Assembly (NCBI GenBank): GCA_964451705.1
Contig: CAYVIV010000011.1
Coordinates: forward strand, 1 to 24,086
Source: CAYYFV01 sp964451705
GTDB lineage: Bacteria; Patescibacteriota; Gracilibacteria; UBA1369; GCA-2718715
Length of the DNA stretch: 24,086 nucleotides
Reading direction: 5' to 3'
In this document: piece by piece, positions 13,527-21,920 of the stretch
Position numbering within the stretch: the stretch's first letter is position 1
Layout: the number at the start of each line of letters is the position of its first letter
Notes under the pieces: model-generated
What the model was told of the DNA's origin: nothing
Seen by the model: the letters and a program-made list of their open reading frames with translations, nothing else
Databases searched by the model: none
Translations under genes and position numbers: made by a program

Positions 13527-13752
13527 GCGCCAGTTGGCTCAGCATTTCTCGGCAAGTGACGATTGCATTAAGTTTTGGAGCCCAAGATCGGATGCAAGAC
13601 ACTTTGAGCTAATTATACAGTCCAAGCAGTTTGATAATCTGAGCAAGCTACAAAGGCATCAGCTTGTTTATAAGATTCTTACAAACTATCTAGAAAATCA
13701 ACAAATCCATGCTCTATCTATGGTACTAAAAGACTCTAATTCTCATAAATGA
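13495..13752 (+). CDS. bolA: BolA family protein
   Basis: This 85-aa protein has the BolA fold pattern: an N-terminal helix (QFTTKVERQLAQHF), a strand with ARHFELIIQSKQF, the helix-turn-helix block LSKLQRHQLVYKIL (~51-64) and the closing IHALSM strand. The histidine in IHA is the conserved Fe-S ligand. BolA proteins bind a [2Fe-2S] cluster together with CGFS monothiol glutaredoxins, and such a glutaredoxin is encoded by the next gene, overlapping by 4 bp (ATGA). The start is TTG at 13495, inside the preceding gene; a second TTG at 13534 is possible but would cut the first helix. There is no in-frame ATG. The pair probably acts in iron sensing or Fe-S delivery. Confidence 0.9.
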   Translation: MNQEQFTTKVERQLAQHFSASDDCIKFWSPRSDARHFELIIQSKQFDNLSKLQRHQLVYKILTNYLENQQIHALSMVLKDSNSHK

Positions 13753-14057
13753 ACTCTACACAAGCAAAAATAGACAGTATTCTGGCAGAAAGCCCAATAG
13801 TTGTATTTATAAAAGGTAGCAGGCAAGAGCCTGTCTGTGGATTTTCTAAGCAAATTATCCAAATCCTAGAAAGCTACACCAATGACTTTAGTTGCGTAAA
13901 TATTCTCGAGCACCTTGATATTAGACAAGAAATAAAAACTTACAAAAATTGGCCAACTTTCCCACAGCTCTACGTGAATGGGGAGCTGATTGGCGGTGTA
14001 GATATAGTCAAGGAGTTAGATATAGAGTCCAAACTAGAACAGATTCTATCTCAGTAA
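13749..14057 (+). CDS. grxD: Monothiol glutaredoxin, Grx4/GrxD type
   Basis: The 102-aa protein is a class II monothiol glutaredoxin that binds and transfers [2Fe-2S] clusters with glutathione or another low-molecular-weight thiol. It shows VVFIKGSRQEPVCGFSKQ with the CGFS active site (residues ~30-33), NWPTFPQLYVNGELIGG (glutathione- and cluster-contacting TFP and GG) and the DIVKEL helix. Length and layout match E. coli GrxD closely. Its start codon overlaps the bolA stop (ATGA), so translation is coupled and a 1:1 BolA-Grx complex is likely. No clear terminator is visible between here and tRNA-His, which lies on the opposite strand. Confidence 0.95.
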   Translation: MNSTQAKIDSILAESPIVVFIKGSRQEPVCGFSKQIIQILESYTNDFSCVNILEHLDIRQEIKTYKNWPTFPQLYVNGELIGGVDIVKELDIESKLEQILSQ

Positions 14058-14158
14058 GACCAAGCCAGACACGCAGTCTCCACAGATCTTATGCAAATCA
14101 TACGCTAAAAACACTCAGCTGCGACTACCCAGTTGGATTTCTAATATTTATTGCCAAA

Positions 14159-14236
14159 TGGGGTGTCTGATGGGACTTGAACCCACGGCCCCCGGAACCA
14201 CAACCCGGTGCTCTAACCACCTGAGCTACAGACACC
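14159..14236 (-). tRNA. trnH: tRNA-His (anticodon GUG)
   Basis: On the minus strand the acceptor GTGTCTG pairs with CAGACAC. An extra 5' G (position -1, base 14236) faces C73, the identity element of bacterial tRNA-His. The anticodon stem-loop has TTGTGGT with anticodon GTG, the T arm contains GTTCAAG, and CCA is encoded (14159-14161). It is convergent with the bolA-grx operon. Confidence 0.96.
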
Positions 14237-14316
14237 ACTTAGCTTGTATATTTAAGCTGAATTTATAGAAAAAATCAAGTTCAATAAAACTCAAAATTAA
14301 AATGCATTGTTAAGAC

Positions 14317-14412
14317 TAAAAGCCTCCGGTATCGATACTACTTGAGCATACAGCGCTGGAGGCTAAAAGTGAGCTTTGAGGAAATCCACAGCTATAAGCC
14401 ACAAACACCTAC
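14317..14412 (-). ncRNA. Candidate small RNA
   Basis: A minus-strand promoter, TTGCCG (14442-14447), 17 bp, TATATT (14419-14424), has no gene behind it. Transcription from about 14412 would run ~95 nt to a hairpin in which AGCCTCC (14358-14364 on the plus strand as GGAGGCT) pairs with GGAGGCT (14321-14327), followed by UUUU. Promoter and terminator-like hairpin together define a transcript of sRNA size, but the loop is long (30 nt) and the U-run short. It could also be an upstream leader of tRNA-His. It resembles no RNA family I can name. Confidence 0.35.
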
Positions 14413-14526
14413 AAAGATAATATAGTATAAAAACCCCAATTCGGCAATCACTCCAGCTTGCCAAACCCCCCAAAACCACTGCTAGCTCACTCACAAGCAA
14501 GCCTCCGCATACAGCAAACCACCCAC

Positions 14527-14580
14527 ACCCTGAACGCTCTCAACACCCTGAACACTCTCAACACTCTGCACGCTCTGCAG
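14527..14580 (+). repeat. Tandem repeat, six 9-bp units
   Basis: Six consecutive imperfect 9-mers of the form (A/G)C(C/T)CTGAAC or ACTCTCAAC fill 14527-14580; the first and third are identical (ACCCTGAAC). The unit length is a multiple of three, so the repeat is open in frame on the plus strand, but no real gene is evident. It is unusually C-rich against the AT-rich surroundings. Confidence 0.75.
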
Positions 14581-14608
14581 ACCCATACCATAGCAGCTTC
14601 TGTGATCA

Positions 14609-14636
14609 CAAAAAAGCAGGCCGCACACGGCCTGCT
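14609..14636 (-). terminator. Strong intrinsic terminator of the giant-protein operon
   Basis: A perfect 9-bp GC-rich stem (14615-14623 with 14628-14636, core GCAGGCCG) closes a 4-nt loop. On the minus strand it is followed by a run of six or more T residues. It lies about 40 bp past the stop of the 1581-aa gene. Confidence 0.88.
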
Positions 14637-14677
14637 AAAAATCATTTATCATAAACTACAGCCACAACAAGAACTCT

Positions 14678-17600
14678 TTAAAAGCATTTATAGGCGTCAG
14701 TTACACCTGTCTTTACAACTTGCACTTTCTTAGGATCAATTCCTGATATTGTCTTAGCATCTCTTGTATAGTAGTCAGTCTTGATTTGAATATCATTGAG
14801 CTTTGCAGCATTCAAGCTAGTAGCGGGATTAAGGCATTTGATTACATTTACCAAGTCAGAGTTGTCATAGTTATGCAATTTATCAGCTAGCTTACCATAA
14901 GCAGCTACTGTAGTGAAACTACTTAAGCTTTTTGTCCTAGCGCTAAACGTGTAGTTATTCTGAATAGTTGTATTTAAGTTAGCCTTAGCCTGTCTTAAAG
15001 CCTCTAAATCAAAACTGGCTGGTTTTTGAGGTATGATCATAACTAAATTTCGTCGATCCTTGGCAGTAGATTTTTCCCTAGCTGCTGCCAACAAGTTCTC
15101 TGTATTAGTAGAGTCAAGTATCAAAACATACTCGATTGTTTGGCTTAAATCTAGGTTATAAGGGATAAATACAGCAAAAGGATTAGCAACATCGACATAG
15201 CTCAACTCTTCTCCAAATTTTGGCTTGCCCAAATTACTCAAAGGAGCCTTTTTAGGTAGAGTCATGCCAGGAGTGAGGGGTTTTAACGCCTGGACTGTAC
15301 CATTAATTTCTAAGCCAGTTAGATTGAATACAGCAGTATCTGGAGCTGTACCAGTCTCTGGTAGCAAGAAGGTATCGCGCTTAGCAGTGCTAGTATCACC
15401 AGCTGTCATAAAGTCAACAGCAGTGTGTGCAAAGCTTGCAGCAGTAGCATTCAAGTTCTGAATTTGTGTGCCCTTTTTAACCAGTAAGGATTTTAGTGTG
15501 TCTGATTCTAAGTAGCGAGTCAAGTCATCACCAGTTAGTTTTACACGGCTAGGTGGCTTACCAACTGAGCTTGTAATAAATTTTGAGCTTTTTGATTCTG
15601 TAGTTTGCAGAACTTCCTTAGCAAATTCTTCAGGTGCAAGTACGTTAATTGCTGTAATAGGCTTATTGCCAAAGTTTTGTTTGACTAGTAAAGCTACTCG
15701 GAAATCAAAATAGCGGTCTATAGCAGGCATAAGCTTGGCAGAATGGTTATGATCAAACAATTCTTGAATCCCAAGGTAGTCTATCAGTTTTTTGCTGAGA
15801 GTAGAGCTAGTATCTTGCATAATTAAACCCAAGAGCAAGTTTAAGTGGTACGTAGCAGACTTGAGCAGTTTTTTTTGATTTGATGTGTATTTTTTGTACT
15901 TGCCAGTATCACATGCATCATTTAGGCGGTTGTCCAAACGTTTTATAGTAGCATAAGCTTTACTAGTATTAGACTTTTGTGTACTACTACCACCACCCAC
16001 AGTGAGCGACATTAATCTGAAATATAGGGCAATACCATTTAGATTATTTAGTTTGTCGATTTCCTTGCGTTTTTCGTCTCGTGAACCAGCTCCAGTTTTG
16101 ATGTAGTTTACTAAACTCGTCAGTATTTGCTCGTTGAGCGGGCTGTTTTCACTAGTTCTCCGGTAGTGTACAATAAAGCGCTCTAAGTCATTCTTATATT
16201 CACTCACACCACTATAAGCAGTTTCTAAAGCTCGATAGACTGTATCCACTGGGGTGCTGGGACCCACATGTCTAGTGACACGAGCTGCGCTAGAGAAGCC
16301 AGATAAATGTTCCAAGATTCTAATAATAGGTGAGCGCCTACCAAGCTTTATCCCCATATGAAAAGACTCAGCCATAGTAGAGCTCTCAATTGGATCTGTA
16401 TCTATTGTATCAATTCCTTCAGCTGGCGAAACAACTTTATTAATATCACTGACTTTGTATGTGGGGGTACAACTTATACCAATATACAAGTCTCCTTTGC
16501 TAGAACTTGTAGCTTTCGTGGCATTAAAGGTTACATAAATCTTAGACTCAGCTATATTCACACCCTGTTTATCAAGAGCTTTCGTAACTACATCTTTAGC
16601 AGCATGGTTTAGGTTACCCCTGTTTGACCAGTCATTTAAGTCGATTTGGGCAATCCTTAGTGTAGAATATATATTGCCAAGTGCATCCCGCTTAAACTTT
16701 TTAGCAATCTCTGCTTCATTTGTTATTTGATGGAACAGCCCACCAGTGGCTAGTGTGGCAATGGTTTCTGACTGTGCATATAAAGCTCCATAGTGAGGGC
16801 TTATACCACTTAGGTTCTTATTAGCCAGATCTATGTTATAAGCAGCTAAAAGATCAGTATCATCAAGTTTAGCAGCTTCTGGTGAAATCACAGGCTGAGC
16901 AGTCGTCGGAAATGCCTTGCCCCTAAGTCTCTTAAGGAACCACTGGTGATCATGGTCATTGTATTCTAAGTCCTCTGGTTGAGCTTGGTTGTGGTCGAGT
17001 GTCGTTTTGAAAACCTCTAAGTTTTGAAGGTCGTAGACTTTGCTGAAAAGTGGGTCTACACTAAACCACATAAACATGTAGTCAGATATACAAGAGGAGT
17101 TAATAGTGTCTTTAATCTGCTTAAGAGTCAGGGCAGGGTTAGCTTGTTTTAGAGCATTTGTAAGGACCCTATCAGTATGCTTAAAAGTTAAGCGAAGTGC
17201 TTCCTTAAATTCCTTAGCAAATTCAGACCTTGGTCCCTGGGCACGTAAGTTTTGGACTAGTATTGAATTACCAGACAGAAAATTGCTGGAAGCCGAACCC
17301 TTTAAGTAAGAACGTAAGTCTGCAACAGATATAGTTGAGAATTCTTGCTGTGACAAGAAACTTTTAAAAATAAAAGGTAAAAACTTTCCTTCAGCATCCT
17401 TATCTAACCTTAAAGTCTTGTAAACTTCTTCCTTAAGGCTCCATACATGTTTTTGTATAGCTGCTGCCCCCTGCATAACTGTTTTATCTTTAAACATCAT
17501 AGTAGACAACACAATAGCTATAGGAGCCATTACAGCAGCTCTTGCTATTGCAGGAAGCTTGTCACTAAAGACAGTTTGGGAAAACAAATATACAGATCCA

Positions 17601-19423
17601 GCCGCTGCTGCAAACTGAGTAGTAGAAGCTGTATCTAGTTCATCTAAGGTCCGTGCTAAAGTAGAAGTAATCAGGTGGTCATTGGGGTCATTCAGAATTT
17701 CAGAAAGCACTACAAGTTGCCTAAGCCCAGCAATCTTTTTTTGGTAGTTTTTGAACTTCCTGCTTAAAGCAGGGCTTTTGCTGATTTGTACTAAGCTAGT
17801 ATCCAATGAGTCTCTTAAGTCTGCTAGCTGTTTTTTCTCTTCATCAGAAGTTACAACATGATCAATTAAAAGGTTTAAAAATCGTATGCGACATCGTGGG
17901 TCTGTTTCCAACAAAGAAGGTTTTGTTGTTCTAAATTTCAGAAGATTAAAAAAAGTATAATTTTCATAATCATCCCTCTTTAAAAACTTAATCAATCTTG
18001 TGACTCTTGCAAGCAGCATATTATTTGAGGTCTCAAGTACTTTAGCTTGTTGATTCTCTGGAATGCCTGGGTACTTAGCTGCAGCTTCTTTAAAGGCATC
18101 AAACAAATCTTTACCGTGTTTGGGGGCATGATCCTTATAATACTGAGACACCCTACTATCCAAATGCGCAAGTGCCTTAGAAAATGCTGAATCAGAGGAA
18201 GTAAAATTGGGTGGTCCTATTTCACCATTAAGTACATCCAGTATATATGCGCTTAAATTTGTGCTATTAAATGTTTTGCCCTCAAAGACTATAGTATCTG
18301 CAGATCTTATTAAGTTTTTAATAATCTCTCTAAAGTAACCAACCTGAGATTCTGGTGCATATTTCGGTGCTGGAGTATGATATTCCATCTCGTCTGGCGC
18401 TAGCATATCAGGCAGGTTAGCCTTCCGTCGAGCTGCTCGCGGATCCAGAATATATGTGTCTTTAAAATATTCCAGCTGTCCTTCAAGCTTAGCAGTTTTA
18501 CCAGCGGAATCCTTTACGTGGTCATCAGCAAACGTAATACTGTAACCGGGCGTGCCTGAGTTTAAGCTCTTAATAAAAAAAGGGTCTAAAAATTTTACCT
18601 TGGTTAGTAGATCATAGTTTAAGTCTATTTTTTGGCGTTTTAATTCTTTAAAAAACCTACAGTATTTTTTGCTAATTTCTGGAGTCAGATTTTCCTTCTG
18701 ATAGTATGTTCCTTCTTTTCCAGCTTGCGGGGGATTTTGCAGGTATTTTAAATAGTAACTAATAAGAGTTTGCAATCCTTTAAACTTTCCTGGGGTAAGC
18801 AAGCTCACTTTTTTTGATGCATGGTCTCGCACAAAGCTAGTCCTATGGTTATTGTCATAAGTCACAATGTGCTCAATCAATTCAGGGAAAACTTGGTAAA
18901 ACTTTTGTGGGATTTTAAGGGCAGTATTGATTGTATAGGCTTGTTCTATTGCTTGTATTGATCGATAAGTTCCCTGAAGGTTAACTTCATAATCCGCCTC
19001 AAAGTCTACACCGTAGAATTTTTCCATAAAGATAACAATTACATCCATCATTTCCTGAGAACTCAGTTCATGAAATTGTATCTTCTGCTTAGTAACCTTT
19101 ATTATATGATTAAATACAAGCATCACAGTATCGAGCTGTAAGTCTATAGGATTGGGAATAGCCACAGCAGGTTTGAGCCGCAGCACAAGTTCCTCAAAGC
19201 TCTGTTTGGCTTTCGAAAAATCAACACTTTTAGCACTATTTAAACGCGGGAAAGGTGTGGTCTCATATGCATTATAAAAATCACCAGGCTTAATAATATT
19301 CCACGCTGTAGTATCTAAGGTAGCAGCTGTACGGGCTGGACCTGTTGCGGGGGAGCCAGTTGGAGCAGTTGTTGGCGTTGCTCTTTGGTATATAAGGCGG
19401 TTTTCAAAAAGATTCATAGTCAA
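14678..19423 (-). CDS. Giant protein of unknown function (1581 aa), paralogue of its upstream neighbour
   Basis: No known domain is recognisable. After a short N-terminus comes a Pro/Thr/Ala-rich segment (residues ~15-38), then a ~450-residue helical region unique to this protein. Two adjacent hydrophobic helices follow (~604-619 and ~623-644), probably a membrane hairpin, then a long mixed region (650-1310) and a unique C-terminal part (~1310-1581) rich in Thr, Asn and Lys. There is no signal peptide, nucleotide-binding motif or protease motif. Residues ~486-1305 align collinearly with ~18-745 of the 824-aa protein encoded 3 bp upstream. Shared landmarks are IFKSFL/IFLSFF, YGALY/YGPLF, HVG/HIG, LNEQ/VNER and RVKLTG/RVQLTA. 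It is the last gene of the operon and ends at a strong terminator. A structural, surface or secretion-linked role is conceivable but unproven. Confidence 0.85.
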   Translation of the reverse strand: MTMNLFENRLIYQRATPTTAPTGSPATGPARTAATLDTTAWNIIKPGDFYNAYETTPFPRLNSAKSVDFSKAKQSFEELVLRLKPAVAIPNPIDLQLDTVMLVFNHIIKVTKQKIQFHELSSQEMMDVIVIFMEKFYGVDFEADYEVNLQGTYRSIQAIEQAYTINTALKIPQKFYQVFPELIEHIVTYDNNHRTSFVRDHASKKVSLLTPGKFKGLQTLISYYLKYLQNPPQAGKEGTYYQKENLTPEISKKYCRFFKELKRQKIDLNYDLLTKVKFLDPFFIKSLNSGTPGYSITFADDHVKDSAGKTAKLEGQLEYFKDTYILDPRAARRKANLPDMLAPDEMEYHTPAPKYAPESQVGYFREIIKNLIRSADTIVFEGKTFNSTNLSAYILDVLNGEIGPPNFTSSDSAFSKALAHLDSRVSQYYKDHAPKHGKDLFDAFKEAAAKYPGIPENQQAKVLETSNNMLLARVTRLIKFLKRDDYENYTFFNLLKFRTTKPSLLETDPRCRIRFLNLLIDHVVTSDEEKKQLADLRDSLDTSLVQISKSPALSRKFKNYQKKIAGLRQLVVLSEILNDPNDHLITSTLARTLDELDTASTTQFAAAAGSVYLFSQTVFSDKLPAIARAAVMAPIAIVLSTMMFKDKTVMQGAAAIQKHVWSLKEEVYKTLRLDKDAEGKFLPFIFKSFLSQQEFSTISVADLRSYLKGSASSNFLSGNSILVQNLRAQGPRSEFAKEFKEALRLTFKHTDRVLTNALKQANPALTLKQIKDTINSSCISDYMFMWFSVDPLFSKVYDLQNLEVFKTTLDHNQAQPEDLEYNDHDHQWFLKRLRGKAFPTTAQPVISPEAAKLDDTDLLAAYNIDLANKNLSGISPHYGALYAQSETIATLATGGLFHQITNEAEIAKKFKRDALGNIYSTLRIAQIDLNDWSNRGNLNHAAKDVVTKALDKQGVNIAESKIYVTFNATKATSSSKGDLYIGISCTPTYKVSDINKVVSPAEGIDTIDTDPIESSTMAESFHMGIKLGRRSPIIRILEHLSGFSSAARVTRHVGPSTPVDTVYRALETAYSGVSEYKNDLERFIVHYRRTSENSPLNEQILTSLVNYIKTGAGSRDEKRKEIDKLNNLNGIALYFRLMSLTVGGGSSTQKSNTSKAYATIKRLDNRLNDACDTGKYKKYTSNQKKLLKSATYHLNLLLGLIMQDTSSTLSKKLIDYLGIQELFDHNHSAKLMPAIDRYFDFRVALLVKQNFGNKPITAINVLAPEEFAKEVLQTTESKSSKFITSSVGKPPSRVKLTGDDLTRYLESDTLKSLLVKKGTQIQNLNATAASFAHTAVDFMTAGDTSTAKRDTFLLPETGTAPDTAVFNLTGLEINGTVQALKPLTPGMTLPKKAPLSNLGKPKFGEELSYVDVANPFAVFIPYNLDLSQTIEYVLILDSTNTENLLAAAREKSTAKDRRNLVMIIPQKPASFDLEALRQAKANLNTTIQNNYTFSARTKSLSSFTTVAAYGKLADKLHNYDNSDLVNVIKCLNPATSLNAAKLNDIQIKTDYYTRDAKTISGIDPKKVQVVKTGVTDAYKCF

Positions 19424-19426
19424 AAA

Positions 19427-21901
19427 TTATTTAGTGGAAGTAGTATAGGCGGTAATGCTTGGTGAATTAGGTATAGTACTGAAGGCCATAGGATTATTGA
19501 GCTTATACAAGTGGGTCGTAGCGTCGCTTCCATTGGCTATCTTGCTGCAGTCACCAGCTTTTAATGCAGGGGTAAAGCCACTCCAGGTAACTCCAGTGCT
19601 GGCTGGGCTCTGGAGATATTGCACCGTTAAATTAGAGTTTGCAGTAGAAATTGGGGTTTTTAGATCAAATGATTTGAGGTTTGCAGTCAGTTGGACGCGT
19701 TGAACCTTGGCAGAGGTATTTACAAAATCTTCTATTTTCAACTCTGCAAGAGACCTCTGTGCTAATTTAAGGTAGTTTGTAGCATATTCAAGTAGCTTAT
19801 TTGGATCTCCAGTAGCCTTAAGAATCTGCTTATTGCTATCTAGGTAGGCAATAATATTACCTCGTTGAGAGTCAGTACAAACATAATGTGCTAGTAGCAG
19901 GATTAAATGCCTGCATTTTGCTCTCTGTAAGTCTGTTGGGGGTTTTAAAGCTTGTGTGAGTTGATCTATTACCATTGTTGGTTTAGAATCAAGTGTACTA
20001 TGCGCCAACAGGGTATTTAAAAGGAAGTTAAAGAGTTCCAAACCAGTAGTATAGCTTGTAGCTTGGTTGAGGATCCGGTTGATCTCTCGCTCATTAACAG
20101 TAGAATCTCTTAGCAGTTCTTGCAGTAGGTAGGCTATATGAGAGTAGAACCTAAGATTAGGTTCTTTATCAAAATCGTTAATATGCAGTTTTAACGCATC
20201 TAAGTTTACCTTATATGAATCGTCAATACTGCCTATATGTTTATCTAGGTTTTTTGTAAGAGGTCCAGTTGTAGGGGTAGGAAAGCCTTTATATATATCT
20301 GCATCACTAACAAGACAGCCCGCTAAAGTCATTTTCAGTCGTGTTTGTGGATCTCTCAAAGTACCACTAAGCGTATTGGTATCAATACTAGCAAAGTGCC
20401 TCTGTGTCGAAGAAAAGGCACCAGCTGATAGAAATGCTGTACTTTTAACTGGGGCAAATTTAAAATCTGAATCAGAGTTATTAATACCATAAGCCACCAT
20501 CGCTACCCTAAACTTTGGGGTAGTAGTGCCACCTGAAGTGGCAGCAGCAGTTTCTACAGGACCAGCAAACACAACTCTTAAGTCAGCTGGTACAAGCTTA
20601 GATGTTAAGTATGCTTGAACTTTTTCATGTAAACCTTTTATATCTTGGAGATAAGTAGTGCTATCGTAATCAGCCTCTAAATATATGTAACCATTAGATA
20701 GGGCATCTAAAACTACAGTTGGTGTAATAGCTAGGTGACTTTTTTCCACATCTGTTTTTGCAGTTGTAAACAAAGGGCCGTAGTTTTGATTTAGGCTTGT
20801 CAAATTATCTGGGATGCTCATGTGTAACATATTCTTTTTCGCCTGAGTATCTGGGTCATTAATAAAATCCTCTGATAATAAACTTGAAATCGGATCAAAG
20901 CTCGTTGGAGCAGGTGCAGGAATTGGGGCAGGCTTGACTGATGTGGTGGCTCTAGGAGTTTGAACTAAAGGTGGCACACTGGTAGTACGTGCATTTTTTA
21001 GCACTGTATTTGTTGTCAAAAACTTAAATACCAAGCGACTAAACATTGTCTTATCTGGACTGGACTTAAAGGGTGCATAAATCAACAAACGAGCAAAGAC
21101 ACTAAAGAACGCCTCTCTAGATGCAGGGTTAGATCTTTTAAAGTAACTGTCAATCACATGGCTAGCACGACTTAACTCCTCCGGTTTCTTGCTCTTAACA
21201 ATTTTTTTAATGTCTTTCAAGCTAAACCTAGATAACTGTGAACTACGGAAAAAAGATAAGAAAATAGTGTTCACAGCGTATCTATCAGCTTCATTTAAGC
21301 TTAAAGCCTTCAAAAGTGCATCTTCATCTGGAAATTTATCAGCTTTCTTATCTGGCGCAATGTAGTTATACGCCATCGCACCTGCGCCTCCTAGAATAGC
21401 TGCTCCAGTTAGTAGAGACCTAGCTTTTTTGCCTTTTTCCCTACTCAGTAATATATAAGTAATCACACTACTACCAACGGTCAATAGTCCAGTAGTTGCC
21501 TTAGACGCTAAGACATCTTCGACATGAGCTTCTTGAGTTTTCAAAGTGCTAATATCGTTAACATCCAGCATATGTCGGGCTAAGAGGCCATAGGGATTAA
21601 GTAATTCAGCTAGTTTCGCCCTCTGGGTAGGTTTTAACTTAGGCTTTGCAAAGGGGCTTAATTTCTCAACAAACGAGTTTTCACCAAGTTCATTATGGAG
21701 TTTTATTAAGACATCTAATAATTCCAATCGAGTCGTGTCATCTTTAAGAAGTTTAGTATTTGCAGCAAAGTGGTTTGATAGTACATGTAACAAAGTAGAG
21801 CCAGCTACTTCGAGATCTGCAGCAAATTGGAAAAAAGCTACATTATCATAACTACTTGGAACAGGAGAGGGACTTGGAGTTGGTCGGGGAGTAGGGGTCA
21901 T
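19427..21901 (-). CDS. Large protein of unknown function (824 aa), paralogue of the 1581-aa protein
   Basis: The protein begins with a Pro/Thr/Ser-rich tail (MTPTPRPTPSPSPVPSS). A helical domain (~20-130) is followed by two hydrophobic helices (~136-153 and ~162-181) separated by a basic loop (REKGKKAR), a likely membrane hairpin. Next come a helical block (~185-300), a Pro/Ala-rich linker (~309-334) and a C-terminal region (~340-824). By the positive-inside rule the loop would be cytoplasmic and both large parts outside, although no signal peptide is present; that topology is uncertain. It is collinear with the middle of the next protein and lacks that protein's first ~480 and last ~270 residues. 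Gaps to its neighbours are 19 and 3 bp. No known domain or catalytic motif is visible. Confidence 0.85.
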   Translation of the reverse strand: MTPTPRPTPSPSPVPSSYDNVAFFQFAADLEVAGSTLLHVLSNHFAANTKLLKDDTTRLELLDVLIKLHNELGENSFVEKLSPFAKPKLKPTQRAKLAELLNPYGLLARHMLDVNDISTLKTQEAHVEDVLASKATTGLLTVGSSVITYILLSREKGKKARSLLTGAAILGGAGAMAYNYIAPDKKADKFPDEDALLKALSLNEADRYAVNTIFLSFFRSSQLSRFSLKDIKKIVKSKKPEELSRASHVIDSYFKRSNPASREAFFSVFARLLIYAPFKSSPDKTMFSRLVFKFLTTNTVLKNARTTSVPPLVQTPRATTSVKPAPIPAPAPTSFDPISSLLSEDFINDPDTQAKKNMLHMSIPDNLTSLNQNYGPLFTTAKTDVEKSHLAITPTVVLDALSNGYIYLEADYDSTTYLQDIKGLHEKVQAYLTSKLVPADLRVVFAGPVETAAATSGGTTTPKFRVAMVAYGINNSDSDFKFAPVKSTAFLSAGAFSSTQRHFASIDTNTLSGTLRDPQTRLKMTLAGCLVSDADIYKGFPTPTTGPLTKNLDKHIGSIDDSYKVNLDALKLHINDFDKEPNLRFYSHIAYLLQELLRDSTVNEREINRILNQATSYTTGLELFNFLLNTLLAHSTLDSKPTMVIDQLTQALKPPTDLQRAKCRHLILLLAHYVCTDSQRGNIIAYLDSNKQILKATGDPNKLLEYATNYLKLAQRSLAELKIEDFVNTSAKVQRVQLTANLKSFDLKTPISTANSNLTVQYLQSPASTGVTWSGFTPALKAGDCSKIANGSDATTHLYKLNNPMAFSTIPNSPSITAYTTSTK

Positions 21902-21920
21902 TTTGTAGTAAAGTTAATTT

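Larger units (their letters stand above)
14237..14677. other. Non-coding stretch between tRNA-His and the giant-protein operon
   Basis: These 441 bp hold no convincing gene. From left to right they contain an AT-rich upstream region of tRNA-His with only a weak TATACA -10 (near 14243-14248), then a GC-rich hairpin and an orphan promoter that may delimit a small RNA (14317-14447). A C-rich segment follows, with a 9-bp tandem repeat (14527-14580), and then the terminator of the downstream operon (14609-14636). The open frame across 14458-14733 is judged accidental. Confidence 0.6.

Noticed and set aside
13949..14170. 73-aa plus-strand frame overlapping grxD and tRNA-His
   Set aside because: It is out of frame inside grxD and runs into the tRNA-His gene.
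14527..14580. CRISPR-like repeat array
   Set aside because: The units are 9 bp and adjoin directly without spacers, and no cas gene is present.
14458..14733. 91-aa plus-strand open frame
   Set aside because: It begins with TTG, is built on the 9-bp tandem repeat, crosses the opposite-strand terminator and runs into the 3' end of the 1581-aa gene.
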